A stretch of DNA of 64,000 bases from Enterococcus cecorum DSM 20682 = ATCC 43198 (GCF_000407565.1 NZ_ASWI01000003.1:297001-361000), one strand, 5' to 3'. Shown: positions 16,159 through 25,326, counted from the stretch's first letter. Notes: generated by a model from the sequence alone, not told the origin. Program-made: numbers and translations.

Positions 16159-17304
16159 TTGAAGATATCAGATATAACTGTTTATAAAGTAAAACCACGT
16201 TGGATTTTTGTGAAGATTTCAACTGATGAAGGAATCGAAGGCTGGGGAGAAATGATTTCCGGTACTAAAACAGAAACTGTAGTAGCCGGTGCTTATGAGA
16301 TTGGTAATCGCCTAATTGGTCGTAATCCTTTTGAAATTGAGCGACTATTCCAGGAAATGCATCGTTCATTCTTTAGAGGTGGTCCAATTAATGGGACAAT
16401 TGTTTCAGGATTAGAGATGGCACTATGGGATATAAAAGGAAAGGCATTCGGTGTGCCAGTTTGGGAACTTCTTGGTGGTGCCGCTAGAGATAAAATTAAA
16501 GTTTATTCTTGGATTGGTGGAGATCGTCCAAATGAAGTTGCAGAACAAGCACAAGATCGATTTGATAGAGGTTTTTCAGCGGTAAAAATGAACGCTACTT
16601 CTGAATTACATTATATTGATTCTTATGAAAAAGTAGAAGAAGTGGTTGAACGAGTAGCTTCTATTCGTGAAAGATTAGGAGACAAAATGGATATTGGTGT
16701 AGATTTCCATGGTCGTGTGCATAAACCAATGGCAAAGGTTTTAGCAAAAGCTTTGGAACCATACCATCCAATGTTTTTAGAAGAAGTTGTGTTGCCTGAA
16801 AATGAAGAATATTTTAAAGAAGTTGCAAGTGTTGTTTCTACACCTTTAGCAACAGGAGAAAGATTATATACACGTTGGCAATATAAAAATATCTTTAAAC
16901 AAGGTAGTATTGATATTTTACAGCCAGACGTTGCATTATGCGGAGGAATATTAGAAACTAGAAAGATTGCGGCAATGGCTGAAGCTTATGATATGGCGGT
17001 AGCACCTCATGCACCGTATGGCCCAGTTGCATTAGCCGCTACTTTACAGGTAGATGCTTGTACTCCTAATGTCTTTATTCAAGAACAAAGTTTAGGAATC
17101 CATTATAACAAAGGTTTTGACTTGTTAGATTTCATTAAAAATAAAGAAATTTTCCAATATAAAGACGGATATGTTGATCTTCCAAGTAAGCCAGGATTAG
17201 GTTTGGAAATGGATGAAGATAAAATTAAAGAGATTGCTCAAGAAGGTTTAGTTTGGACGAACCCTCAATGGAAAAACTATGATGGTACAATCGCAGAGTG
17301 GTAG
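16159..17304 (+). CDS. dgoD: Galactonate dehydratase-like enzyme (enolase superfamily)
   Basis: 381 residues, the length and pattern of D-galactonate dehydratase, which forms 2-keto-3-deoxygalactonate. Visible features are the capping-domain GWGEMISGTKTETV, metal ligands D in GVDFHGR and E in FLEEVVLPE and LATGERLYT, and the catalytic HAPYGPVALAA near residue 290. The start is TTG at 16159 with GAGAGGATG upstream. It follows gatC by 18 bases. If the PTS delivers a phosphorylated sugar acid, this enzyme may act on the 6-phosphate, feeding the aldolase at the window start; that is inference. Confidence 0.88.
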   Translation: MKISDITVYKVKPRWIFVKISTDEGIEGWGEMISGTKTETVVAGAYEIGNRLIGRNPFEIERLFQEMHRSFFRGGPINGTIVSGLEMALWDIKGKAFGVPVWELLGGAARDKIKVYSWIGGDRPNEVAEQAQDRFDRGFSAVKMNATSELHYIDSYEKVEEVVERVASIRERLGDKMDIGVDFHGRVHKPMAKVLAKALEPYHPMFLEEVVLPENEEYFKEVASVVSTPLATGERLYTRWQYKNIFKQGSIDILQPDVALCGGILETRKIAAMAEAYDMAVAPHAPYGPVALAATLQVDACTPNVFIQEQSLGIHYNKGFDLLDFIKNKEIFQYKDGYVDLPSKPGLGLEMDEDKIKEIAQEGLVWTNPQWKNYDGTIAEW

Positions 17305-17328
17305 AGTTAATTTTAGGAGAGATGATAT

Positions 17329-17781
17329 ATGTTTGAAATGTGGATTATTATTATCGCTTTAATAAGTTGGTGTATGCTTCATTTGAATAATCAACGTTCA
17401 ATCATTATCTATGCACCGTTCAATGTGGTAAAAATATTATTGGCAGTAGTTGTCAGTGTTGCTTTACTTGTTTTTTTCTGGAACACAGATATAAATAACG
17501 ATATTAGGATTACACTAATTGCTAGTTTGTTAGTTGTAATTTCAATGTTAAAAGAAGGAATCAGTCAGAATAAAGTAGTAAAGTTAGGTTTACTCTCCGA
17601 AAGCCTACAAAACATTGAATCAATTGAAATTGAAGAAGAAACAGACTATTGTCGGGTGCAATTTAATAAAAGTGCTAAAAATAGTTATGTATTAAATTTG
17701 AATTGCTCAAAATCTGAACTTTTACATTTCCTATCAAGTTCTTCGTTTCGAGGTAATATCATTCAAAAAATAAATCGGTGA
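17329..17781 (+). CDS. Small membrane protein, unknown function
   Basis: 150 residues with three hydrophobic segments (about 3-18, 35-51 and 59-73), then a soluble C-terminal part with EIEEETDYCRVQFNK. It is 24 bases after the dehydratase gene and ends at the operon terminator, so it is co-transcribed. No family is recognised. It may be an accessory of the PTS operon. Confidence 0.7.
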   Translation: MFEMWIIIIALISWCMLHLNNQRSIIIYAPFNVVKILLAVVVSVALLVFFWNTDINNDIRITLIASLLVVISMLKEGISQNKVVKLGLLSESLQNIESIEIEEETDYCRVQFNKSAKNSYVLNLNCSKSELLHFLSSSSFRGNIIQKINR

Positions 17782-17787
17782 TAGAAT

Positions 17788-17843
17788 AACGCCCCCCTTG
17801 CAGCTAGCTTCGTGCATATAGCCGGCTGCAGGGGTGTTTTTTT
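17788..17843 (+). terminator. Operon terminator
   Basis: ACGCCCCCCTTGCAGC pairs with GCTGCAGGGGTGT, followed by seven T. The stem spans 17789-17835. Confidence 0.85.
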
Positions 17844-17946
17844 ATACTTCTAATAACTGATTAATGGTTTCAGCGGTCTTTTTGAGGTTTTCTTCTAATT
17901 GTGCGAGGCCTTTGTGTAGTTGGACCAGAACATCCAATAGCCGTAA
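17842..17946 (-). pseudogene. Possible 3' remnant of a lost gene
   Basis: A minus-strand frame of 34 codons (ending TAETINQLLEV) shows a helical, heptad-like pattern resembling the tail of a regulator, but is closed by a stop upstream and has no start. The rest of the 315-base gap to the next gene holds only the promoter at 18029-18057. Confidence 0.25.
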
Positions 17947-18028
17947 TTAATTGACCAATTTGATACAGCCCAGTTGCTATAATGACTAGTCTTTTTCAAA
18001 TTTAAGCAGGGATTTGCGCAGCTTGTGT

Positions 18029-18057
18029 TTGAAAACGTTTTAAATAAATTGTATAAT
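18029..18057 (+). promoter_or_regulatory. Promoter with cre-like overlap
   Basis: TTGAAA (18029-18034), 17 bases, TATAAT (18052-18057). TTGAAAACGTTTTAAA matches the cre consensus apart from one position and overlaps the -35, so CcpA control is possible. Confidence 0.65.
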
Positions 18058-18097
18058 AAAATACAAGGAAAAGATATTGATGAAAGAAGGTAGGGTC

Positions 18098-19285
18098 ATG
18101 GCTCGTTCAAATCAATCATGGGATGAATTTTTCCAAGATGCCTTTATTAAATGGGCACACTCGCTTTTGAATAACGAAAAAGCCAAAATGATTGCCTTTT
18201 GGTCTGAATATAGTGAACTCGAAAAAGTATTGCTACAGCTAAAAGATAACATGAATTTATTATATGAACATTTTCCACAGTACTATGAAAAAGTTTATGG
18301 CAAAACAGTCAAGGATCCCGTCAGAAAAACATTCAAACAGATGCAAGAAATTTGTTCAAAAGCAGCAGGCCTCAATCCTTTAAAAAATCCGACTGTTGAT
18401 CAATCCATTAAAAGAATGGTGAAGGCTGGGCAGGATAGTCTGTATAAAATATATATTCCTTTGATTTTTGAACATTCAATATTTGATGATGCTGATCCGC
18501 TGTACTTTGTATGGTTGGATTCCTTGCTTGAAGCGCAGCAAATTCCGTTCCAATTCGTGCTAGATGAATATTTTGGGATGTATCGAATGGATGATTTTAG
18601 AGATGATTTGATTGCACAAGGAAAGTTACAGCAACTGGAAAAAGAAGCGCATGGACCGATTTTTTATCATCCCGACTTTGATGAGCTATTTCGCGATAAT
18701 AAAATCAATTACTATTTAAAAAGTATGGCATCAAATGTGGTACATGATATGGATGTTGACGATATGGAAAATGTTTTATCCAAAGCACCTCAGATTCACT
18801 ATCCTGATGTGGTGGCCAGTATCCTGAATCATTTGAATGAAGAAGTGTTATATATACCACCGGAATTTAACGTGGACATCCCCTTAGCTATTGAGCGCTT
18901 AGTCAGTTATATGAGTAGATATTTAGCAAAACAAGCTAGAGAACATCAGCTGCTTTTGGATTATAAAAAAATGATTCGTGAATACGCTGAGTTAGATCAG
19001 TGTATTGCATTTTCGCGTTATATCCAAACTAAGGATGATTTTACTCATTTCTTTCAAGAATTCTATCATGCGATTGGTGGCGTGATATCCGTTGCGATTG
19101 AAGAAGGTGGTCTAAGAAATCGTTTTGTTAAAGATAATCAGCCGGAATCATCTGAAGACTATGAAATTTTACTGACAACGTTATGTGAAATGCTCACGAC
19201 AGAATTATTCAGTCAGGTGATTTTGGATTTGATTCACGAAGATTTGCTGAAAGTCGAATGTGTTTTTGAAGATGATGACGAATGA
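18098..19285 (+). CDS. Conserved-looking cytoplasmic protein, unknown function
   Basis: 395 residues from ATG 18098 (preceded by GAAGGTAGG); ATG 18080 would add six residues. No signal peptide or membrane segment. It is acidic, rich in aromatic and charged residues and probably all-helical, ending KVECVFEDDDE. No domain is recognised. It stands alone between a promoter and a bidirectional terminator shared with fbp. Confidence 0.7.
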   Translation: MARSNQSWDEFFQDAFIKWAHSLLNNEKAKMIAFWSEYSELEKVLLQLKDNMNLLYEHFPQYYEKVYGKTVKDPVRKTFKQMQEICSKAAGLNPLKNPTVDQSIKRMVKAGQDSLYKIYIPLIFEHSIFDDADPLYFVWLDSLLEAQQIPFQFVLDEYFGMYRMDDFRDDLIAQGKLQQLEKEAHGPIFYHPDFDELFRDNKINYYLKSMASNVVHDMDVDDMENVLSKAPQIHYPDVVASILNHLNEEVLYIPPEFNVDIPLAIERLVSYMSRYLAKQAREHQLLLDYKKMIREYAELDQCIAFSRYIQTKDDFTHFFQEFYHAIGGVISVAIEEGGLRNRFVKDNQPESSEDYEILLTTLCEMLTTELFSQVILDLIHEDLLKVECVFEDDDE

Positions 19286-19290
19286 AAAAT

Positions 19291-19327
19291 ACCGCTCCTA
19301 GATAGATTTTCTAGGTGCGGTGTTTTT
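19291..19327 (+). terminator. Bidirectional terminator
   Basis: ACCGCTCCTAGA (19291-19302) pairs with TCTAGGTGCGGT (19310-19321), then GTTTTTT. It lies between convergent genes; the minus-strand fbp stop is at 19327. Confidence 0.8.
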
Positions 19328-21180
19328 TACTGTAATTGTGATTGTAATTTCCGCTTCTTCGTCTGAATTTCTTGGCCAATCGTGGTGTCTTTGATCAGTG
19401 TGCGCTTGGCTACTTTGTCTACCACACGTTTGATAGCGGTCATATCCGTTTGTTGGTTAAACAGATAATCCGTGCTGATAAATGGCTGATGTGTCACAAT
19501 TTGAAAACCATAGGAGTTATTTAATAGCGAATAACCTGCGATTCCGGTTTGCTTTTGATAAGCCTTGGATAATCCACCATCAATCACAAATAAATGGCCG
19601 TCCCCTCTAATTGGAGATTCGCCTTTAGTTGTTTTAACAGGCGTATGTCCATTAATAATTCTGGAAAACTCGGGATTTAAACCAAATGCTTCCAAAATAA
19701 GCTGACAAACTTTTGCAGAATCGCGATATTGATAATAGGCATTTTTGCGTTCGAGATGCGTCTTTTTATCCTTAATGAAGTAACGTTCGAAAGTGGTCAT
19801 TTTATGTTTGCCAAAAAGTGGTGAGAACGGTCCGCACCAAGCATACCAACTCAAATCTGTCGCAAAATCTTCATGGGTGTCAAAATTTCGGAAACTTTCC
19901 TTTAAGTTTTTTTCAAAAAAGTCTAGCAATGCCGCACCTTGATAGCTATCATTACCCACAGTAAAATTGATGAGTTCGCCTGATTGCGCCAGCGGAATAC
20001 AGCCGTGATAGAGTAGATGCTGATTATAAATCAAATACATGCTGCCGTGCTTCATCAAAAATTCCATATGTTTCTTCATTTTTAAGGAGTGTTGGAAAGA
20101 ATACATCAAGCTCTCTAGTACTGCTTGCTCGGCCTCAGTTAATTGCAAAGGTTGCTTAGGATTGACTGTTTGAAAGCAGGGATTTTCTATTTTGTAAGTC
20201 TGTCCGTCGATGTCTATCGTGTTATTTTCATAATCAATTTTAGATAACACATCATACATATCCATTTTAAGTTCTGGTCTGCGGTGAACAATTTGGCCTT
20301 CTAGTTTAAACTGCATGATACTCAACGCTTGATGGACTTGTTCTAAAATGAGTTGATCAGCATCTAGCTTTCCTTTGGGGGTAAAAACAGGATTGGCGTG
20401 ATAAGTCTTTTCCGCAAATAAAAAGAGAGGTCGCAAATTGATGCCATAAGCTTTTTCGATATCATAAAGGTATTGATAACGCGTCGCAATCCTTAATAAA
20501 TGGCAAAGACAAGCCGCATTACCCGCATAAGCCCCCATCCATAACAAATCATGATTTCCCCATTGAATATCCACAGAAGGTAAGTGACAAATCCGCTCCA
20601 TAACCAAATCTGCCTCTTTCCCTCGGTCAAAAATATCTCCTACAATATGAATGTGGTCGATGATTAAATTTTGGATAACAGGAGCCACTTTTAATATAAA
20701 AGGAATGGCCTCGTCTAATTCAATTAAATAATGAATCATATTCTTAAAATAATCTGCTTGATCACTGTATTGTAAATCGGTATAGATAAATTCTTCTAAG
20801 ATATAGGCGTATTCTTCAGGGAATTTTTTACGCACTTTGGAACGCGTATACTTCGTTGAGACAAAACCAAGCAAAGTGATGAGCTGACGGATGACGCGCT
20901 CTTGGTAGTCTTTGTTATAAAATGGATAGTGTCGGGGATATTGGATAGCTTCTTCGGGATAGGCGATGAGTAGTGTGAGTTGGTTAATCTCGCTTTCATT
21001 GAGTTGGTCTTTAAAGCATTCGGTAATTTTTAGTTTGAGATTTCCCGCACAACTTCTTAATATATAGTCAAAAGCGGCGAATTCACCGTGAATATCACTT
21101 AAGTATAATTCGGTGCCTTTAGGTAAGTTTAAGATGGCTTCTAAGTTGATTAGCTCAGTTAAGATAGCTTGGTTTTTCAT
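19327..21180 (-). CDS. fbp: Fructose-1,6-bisphosphatase class III
   Basis: 617-residue Firmicutes-type FBPase, the committed step of gluconeogenesis (fructose 1,6-bisphosphate to fructose 6-phosphate). It belongs to the metallophosphatase fold: YLSDIHGEF at about residue 26, HIVGDIFDRGKEAD, and QWGNHDLLWMGA supply the metal ligands; a later INGHTPVKT supplies histidine. Its length is normal for the class. GGAGGAACGTT precedes the ATG. It is divergent from nothing and lies downstream of the PPDK regulator and CcpN-like genes on the same strand, a grouping that suits control of gluconeogenic flux. Confidence 0.95.
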   Translation of the reverse strand: MKNQAILTELINLEAILNLPKGTELYLSDIHGEFAAFDYILRSCAGNLKLKITECFKDQLNESEINQLTLLIAYPEEAIQYPRHYPFYNKDYQERVIRQLITLLGFVSTKYTRSKVRKKFPEEYAYILEEFIYTDLQYSDQADYFKNMIHYLIELDEAIPFILKVAPVIQNLIIDHIHIVGDIFDRGKEADLVMERICHLPSVDIQWGNHDLLWMGAYAGNAACLCHLLRIATRYQYLYDIEKAYGINLRPLFLFAEKTYHANPVFTPKGKLDADQLILEQVHQALSIMQFKLEGQIVHRRPELKMDMYDVLSKIDYENNTIDIDGQTYKIENPCFQTVNPKQPLQLTEAEQAVLESLMYSFQHSLKMKKHMEFLMKHGSMYLIYNQHLLYHGCIPLAQSGELINFTVGNDSYQGAALLDFFEKNLKESFRNFDTHEDFATDLSWYAWCGPFSPLFGKHKMTTFERYFIKDKKTHLERKNAYYQYRDSAKVCQLILEAFGLNPEFSRIINGHTPVKTTKGESPIRGDGHLFVIDGGLSKAYQKQTGIAGYSLLNNSYGFQIVTHQPFISTDYLFNQQTDMTAIKRVVDKVAKRTLIKDTTIGQEIQTKKRKLQSQLQ

Positions 21181-21195
21181 AACGTTCCTCCAATA

Positions 21196-21245
21196 ATAAA
21201 ATCACAGTCTGCAGAGGTGAAAGGCAAACTGTGATTTTATTTTTT
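21196..21245 (-). terminator. Hairpin between the PPDK regulator and fbp genes
   Basis: ATAAAATCACAGT pairs with ACTGTGATTTTAT (21196-21208 and 21228-21240). The T run is better on the plus strand than on the minus strand, so termination may be partial. Confidence 0.55.
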
Positions 21246-21251
21246 TATCAA

Positions 21252-22052
21252 TTATAGTTGATCCATAATCGTAAAGGCGGTTTCCTCAATCGATTTTTCA
21301 GTGACATCAAGGACTGGAATACCAAGCTTTTCGAATAATTCATTGGCATACTTGATTTCCGCTTTAATTCGGTCAATATCACAGTAGTTGGCATCTTGAT
21401 TTAAGCCCAGTGCTTGTAGGCGATTTTGACGGATTTTAACCAAAGCTTCGGGTGCACAAGTTAAGCCAAACATTTTTTCTTTTGGCAGTGTATGAATCAT
21501 TTCAGGGACAGGCACTTCAGGAATTAATGGAAGGTTGGCTGCTTTGATGGCTTTGTTGGCCAAATACATCGATAAAGGCGTTTTGCTTGTTCTAGAAATT
21601 CCTAAAAGCACGACATCTGCATCGATAAATCCATGTGGGTCTTTGCCGTCATCGTATTTCACTGCAAATTCGATGGCACTGATACGGTTAAAGTAGTTGC
21701 TATTTAATGTGTGGACAGTTCCTGGTTTTTGGATAGGATCGATGCCCGTTTTTGCATGGATGGCTTCAAAAAATGGGTGCATCAAATCAATGTAAGGAAT
21801 GCTCGTTCTTTGTGCGAAATGACGAGCAGCTTGGGCTAATTCTGCATTTACTAAAGTGCTGACCACAATCGCTTTATCATGAACAGCATCTCTTAAGATA
21901 GATAGCAGATGTTCTTCACTGTTCACAAATGGAAAACGATAATTATTCGCAACTTCAAGGTCTGGATATTGTGCTAATACGGCAGAAATCAGCTTTTGTG
22001 AGGTTTCTCCGATTGAATCTGAAATAGTGTAGATGGTTACTTTTTTAGTCAT
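21252..22052 (-). CDS. Pyruvate, phosphate dikinase regulatory protein (PDRP/PPSR)
   Basis: 266 residues of the bifunctional ADP-dependent kinase/Pi-dependent phosphorylase family (old DUF299) that switches PPDK or PEP synthase. Visible are the N-terminal YTISDSIGETSQ and the P-loop-like LLGISRTSKTPLSMYLANKA at about 150. The length is typical. It lies 21 bases after the ccpN-like gene, as in the Bacillus ccpN-yqfL pair. No PPDK gene is in the window. Confidence 0.93.
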   Translation of the reverse strand: MTKKVTIYTISDSIGETSQKLISAVLAQYPDLEVANNYRFPFVNSEEHLLSILRDAVHDKAIVVSTLVNAELAQAARHFAQRTSIPYIDLMHPFFEAIHAKTGIDPIQKPGTVHTLNSNYFNRISAIEFAVKYDDGKDPHGFIDADVVLLGISRTSKTPLSMYLANKAIKAANLPLIPEVPVPEMIHTLPKEKMFGLTCAPEALVKIRQNRLQALGLNQDANYCDIDRIKAEIKYANELFEKLGIPVLDVTEKSIEETAFTIMDQL

Positions 22053-22073
22053 GTGCTTTGTTCCTCTTTTCCT

Positions 22074-22703
22074 TTATCGATTCAGTTCTGTCGCTTTGGC
22101 TTGTTCGACAATATAAGCTAAAATACGACTTTTTGTTATTTTACCAATAATTTTACGACTGTTTTCTTGGTCCACAACGGCCAGTGCTTCAGTGTCGTGT
22201 TGAATCATGAGTTGAGCGACTTCTAAAATATTCATTTCAGGCGTCACAGTAACTACATTAGCTAGTCGCGTCATGCAGACAGCAACCGGCGTTTGGTCAT
22301 TGCTTGTGGTGAGCGATCCACGCAATAGGTCTTTTTGATTTAATGTGCCAATCAGTAGTTTTTGTTCATCGACAACAAAAATTGCGCGCACATTATACAT
22401 AAATAGATTGGTAATCGCCTCACGAATGGGTGTGCTCTGTTCAATCAATAAAGGCGGAACCATCAATTCAGAAATCGCAGTATGAAAAGTTTCATCAAAT
22501 AAAAATGGTTCAATTTGACTGCCAGCGTAGGTATAACCAATTTTTGGAGCCGCTTGCAAAATACCGGCCAAAGTTAAAAACGAGAGGTCGCTGCGCAAAG
22601 TAGCTCGGGAAATGCCTAGTTCTTCAGCAATTTTTTCGCCGCTTAAAGGTTGTTGGGCCTTCACGATGTCTAGGATTTGCTGTTGACGAGGACTCAGTTC
22701 CAT
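22074..22703 (-). CDS. ccpN: CcpN-like transcription repressor (HTH + two CBS domains)
   Basis: 209 residues: an N-terminal winged helix-turn-helix (LSPRQQQILDIVKAQQPLSG, EKIAEELGISRATLRSDL) and two CBS motifs, about 85-140 and 150-205 (VRAIFVVDEQKLLIGTLNQK, TEALAVVDQENSRKIIGKIT). In Bacillus CcpN represses gluconeogenic genes in the presence of glucose and senses ATP/ADP through the CBS domains. The neighbours (PPDK regulator, fbp) support the same job here. Confidence 0.88.
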   Translation of the reverse strand: MELSPRQQQILDIVKAQQPLSGEKIAEELGISRATLRSDLSFLTLAGILQAAPKIGYTYAGSQIEPFLFDETFHTAISELMVPPLLIEQSTPIREAITNLFMYNVRAIFVVDEQKLLIGTLNQKDLLRGSLTTSNDQTPVAVCMTRLANVVTVTPEMNILEVAQLMIQHDTEALAVVDQENSRKIIGKITKSRILAYIVEQAKATELNR

Positions 22704-22980
22704 AAGATCCCTTCTTCCATATATGTGTCATATTGATTATATTATAGCACATATAAAACAAAATACAAGCATAATATTAAATGAACGTGCGGCATATTTA
22801 GATGTGAAAAAAATATATACGTCATAATACATATTAGAATAAACATAAATCGATAGTGGGTGATAAATTTTTTCTATATCTCAGACTTTTACAACATTTG
22901 TCGAGTTTTGTTGTTTGCATTTCTAAATTTTTTTGGCTAAACTAAGAACGTAATCAAGAAATGAAAGGAATTAACAACTT
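22704..22980. promoter_or_regulatory. Divergent promoter region with a CcpN-like box
   Basis: 277 bases between ccpN and the reductase gene. TGTGTCATATT at 22724-22734 fits the CcpN box TRTGHYATAYW, and a near match on the other strand (22738-22750) follows. The remainder is A+T rich with a possible plus-strand promoter TTGCAT-N17-TAAACT around 22915-22943. Confidence 0.45.
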
Positions 22981-23523
22981 ATGAAAAACATTTTATTTAT
23001 CGTTGGTTCATTACGTGAAGGTTCATTTAACCATCAATTAGCCGCTAAAGCAGAACAAGCATTAGCAGGTAAAGCAAACGTTACATATTTAGACTATAAA
23101 GAAGTACCTGTGTTCAACCAAGACTTAGAAACACCTGTGCTACCATCTGTTGCCAAAGTTCGTGAAGCAATCCAAGCAGCTGATGCAATCTGGATTTTCT
23201 CACCAATTTACAACTTTGCCATCCCTGGATCAGTTAAAAACTTATTAGACTGGGCAAGCCGTGCATTAGATTTATCTGATCCAACTGGCCCTTCAGCATT
23301 ACAAGACAAAGTGGTTACTGTTTCTTCAGTAGCAAACGGCGGACATGATCAATTATTCGCTGCCTACCAAGCATTATTACCATTCATCCGTACACAAGTG
23401 GTTGGTGATTTCACTGGCACACGCGTAAACGACGAAGCTTGGGGAACTGGTGAATTAGTCTTAACTGACGAAGCACAAGCAAGCTTAGAAAAACAAGCAG
23501 AACAATTATTAGCTGCTTTATAA
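22981..23523 (+). CDS. NAD(P)H-dependent FMN reductase
   Basis: 180-residue flavodoxin-like oxidoreductase. The FMN phosphate loop is [12 protein letters not shown] (residues 8-19) and the conserved second loop is [19 protein letters not shown] (about 78-96). Members reduce FMN, quinones or azo dyes with NAD(P)H. AAAGGAATT precedes the ATG. It stands as a single gene with its own terminator. Codon use is strongly biased, which suggests high expression. Confidence 0.88.
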   Translation: MKNILFIVGSLREGSFNHQLAAKAEQALAGKANVTYLDYKEVPVFNQDLETPVLPSVAKVREAIQAADAIWIFSPIYNFAIPGSVKNLLDWASRALDLSDPTGPSALQDKVVTVSSVANGGHDQLFAAYQALLPFIRTQVVGDFTGTRVNDEAWGTGELVLTDEAQASLEKQAEQLLAAL

Positions 23524-23539
23524 TTTCAAGATTTTTAGA

Positions 23540-23577
23540 CAGGCATCCTTTTTCACTAGAGGGTGCTTGTTTTTTTG
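23540..23577 (+). terminator. Terminator after the FMN reductase gene
   Basis: CAGGCATCC pairs with GGGTGCTTG (with G-T pairs), followed by TTTTTTT. Confidence 0.75.
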
Positions 23578-23594
23578 CGTTTTAGGAAAAGAGT

Positions 23595-24374
23595 TTGACA
23601 ATTGAAAGTGAGGAGCCGCAACTTTTTTATGAAACATTTGGTATCGTTACGTTAAAGGGTTGTGCGAATAGAGGGTTTAAGGTGTATGATCAAAATGAAC
23701 AGTATGAAGGTCGCTTTACTTTATTTGAACGTTTTGTAGACATAAAGACTGATTTGCGAATGATTGAATGTCTTTGTGAAAGAAGAGTAATTAAGCGTTA
23801 TTATATTCATTATGACTTGATGGGTATCATGCATTTTATGTCACGTTTTCAAAAGGCACAAGTGGACCCAGATAAATATGTATTTATGATTTCTCCAATC
23901 TCTGAGCCATATCGGGTACAAGATTTTATGTCTCATTGGTATACACCTGTAGAGCGAGATAAATTTGTCGAATGGCTAGATAATGATGCATATGATTTTG
24001 AAGTGGATTATGATGAAGTTTGCGCCCGCCGCTTTTTGAAGAAGATGGTAGAAGCTACAGATGAACAATCGCAAGCAAATGATTACGTACTAAAAGCCTA
24101 TTATGTAGAAAAAGAAAATACGCTTAGTGCTGATTTGTATTATCAGGGTAAACTAGCTACGGATGAAGATTTTCAGAGATTATACGAAAATCCGGCTTTG
24201 GTGAATCATGTCATCATAGAATATCAAGATGTCCAAACTGCTGAAAGAGTAGAAATTGCAACAAATGGACAGTATGTTGTATTTTCGCTCGTACGTAGGT
24301 TGTTACTTGCTTGTATAACAAAGATAAAATTTAGCTTTAGATTTTTAGACCACGAGTTAAATTTCTATAGATAA
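23595..24374 (+). CDS. Hypothetical protein, unknown function
   Basis: 259 residues from a TTG start at 23595 with AGGAAAAG upstream. It is acidic, without membrane segments or signal peptide. No family recognised. A sharp terminator follows at 24379. It lies between the reductase terminator and the convergent ohr gene. Confidence 0.6.
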   Translation: MTIESEEPQLFYETFGIVTLKGCANRGFKVYDQNEQYEGRFTLFERFVDIKTDLRMIECLCERRVIKRYYIHYDLMGIMHFMSRFQKAQVDPDKYVFMISPISEPYRVQDFMSHWYTPVERDKFVEWLDNDAYDFEVDYDEVCARRFLKKMVEATDEQSQANDYVLKAYYVEKENTLSADLYYQGKLATDEDFQRLYENPALVNHVIIEYQDVQTAERVEIATNGQYVVFSLVRRLLLACITKIKFSFRFLDHELNFYR

Positions 24375-24378
24375 AAAA

Positions 24379-24416
24379 CCCACCCAACTAGGCTTAGATG
24401 CTTAGCTGGGTGGGAT
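24379..24416 (+). terminator. Bidirectional terminator
   Basis: CCCACCCAACTA (24379-24390) pairs with TAGCTGGGTGGG (24403-24414). It sits between convergent genes. Confidence 0.8.
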
Positions 24417-24427
24417 TTGGTTTATCA

Positions 24428-24832
24428 TTAAATAATTTCGAATTGTACATCGATATTGTTGCGAGTTGCTTTTGAGTAAGGACATACTTGATGAGCCGCT
24501 GCGACTAATTCTTCTGCTTTTTCTTTTGTTGCCCCTTCAAGATGAACTTCTAAAGTCACGGCTACGCTGAATCCTTCTACCTCATCAGACATTAAGGATA
24601 CACGCGCACTCACTTCGCTTGGGTAAGTTTCGCCGGCGTTTTCCATTACTAAGCCTAATGCACCGTTGAAGCAAGCACTGTATGCTGCTGCGAATAATTG
24701 TTCTGGGTTGGTTGCATTTTCGACACGTTTACCTGGAGCTGTTGTTTTAAAGGCAAAAGAGCGATCTGGTGAAAAGACTTCTCCTTCGCGTCCACCGATA
24801 CTAGTTACTTTTGTTTCGTAAATTTTCTTCAT
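24428..24832 (-). CDS. ohr: Organic hydroperoxide resistance protein
   Basis: 134-residue OsmC/Ohr-family thiol peroxidase that reduces organic hydroperoxides. Both redox cysteines are present: AACFNGAL-type SACFNGALG (about residue 54) and HQVCPYSKATR (about 117). AGGAGGGCTCAATC lies before the ATG. The gene overlaps the end of its regulator ohrR by 32 bases, so the two form one transcription unit. Confidence 0.94.
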   Translation of the reverse strand: MKKIYETKVTSIGGREGEVFSPDRSFAFKTTAPGKRVENATNPEQLFAAAYSACFNGALGLVMENAGETYPSEVSARVSLMSDEVEGFSVAVTLEVHLEGATKEKAEELVAAAHQVCPYSKATRNNIDVQFEII

Positions 24833-25262
24833 GATTGAGCCCTCCTAAGGTTTGAGTAAGTGTTTGTAGTTGTTGCATCAAAGAAAAATAATACGTTTCA
24901 TCCGACGTCAAATCACTTAAACAATGCCCGACCGTTTGCAGCAAGTCCTCTTTCACCTCCTTGGCTTTTGGCGTTAGAGAAATCAATACGCGACGTTCAT
25001 CATGAAAATCTCGTGTGCGCATCACATATTCTCTTGCTTCTAGGCGTTTGATTAAAGGGGTCAGCGTCCCACTATCCAAAGACAAAATCTCACCCAATTC
25101 TGAAACGCTTAAATGGTCTTTTTCATACAAAGCTAATAGCGTTAAGTATTGCGGATAGGTTAATTCAAAGGGCGCTAAAATCTTACTATATAGGCGATTG
25201 AATTCTTTTTGTGCTTGATATAAAGCAAAACACAGTTGATCTTTGACAATTGGTTGGATCAT
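24801..25262 (-). CDS. ohrR: MarR-family peroxide-sensing repressor OhrR
   Basis: 153-residue winged-helix regulator. The sensing cysteine is in the N-terminal DQLCFALYQA, as in OhrR of Bacillus, and the recognition helix region LSLDSGTLTPLIKRLEAREYV with the wing RDFHDERRVL is visible. It probably represses ohr and itself. It ends 32 bases inside ohr. A near-palindrome ATTGTACACAAT lies just upstream at 25284-25295. Confidence 0.92.
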   Translation of the reverse strand: MIQPIVKDQLCFALYQAQKEFNRLYSKILAPFELTYPQYLTLLALYEKDHLSVSELGEILSLDSGTLTPLIKRLEAREYVMRTRDFHDERRVLISLTPKAKEVKEDLLQTVGHCLSDLTSDETYYFSLMQQLQTLTQTLGGLNHEENLRNKSN

Positions 25263-25283
25263 ATTCTTTTCCTTTCACATTTA

Positions 25284-25295
25284 CATTGTACACAA
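25284..25295. promoter_or_regulatory. Putative OhrR operator
   Basis: ATTGT-AC-ACAAT within TTACATTGTACACAATTTAA, 22 bases before the ohrR start. OhrR operators are A+T-rich palindromes of this type. Confidence 0.45.
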
Positions 25296-25326
25296 TTTAA
25301 TTTCACAAAGCGAATTATTTGCTCAA

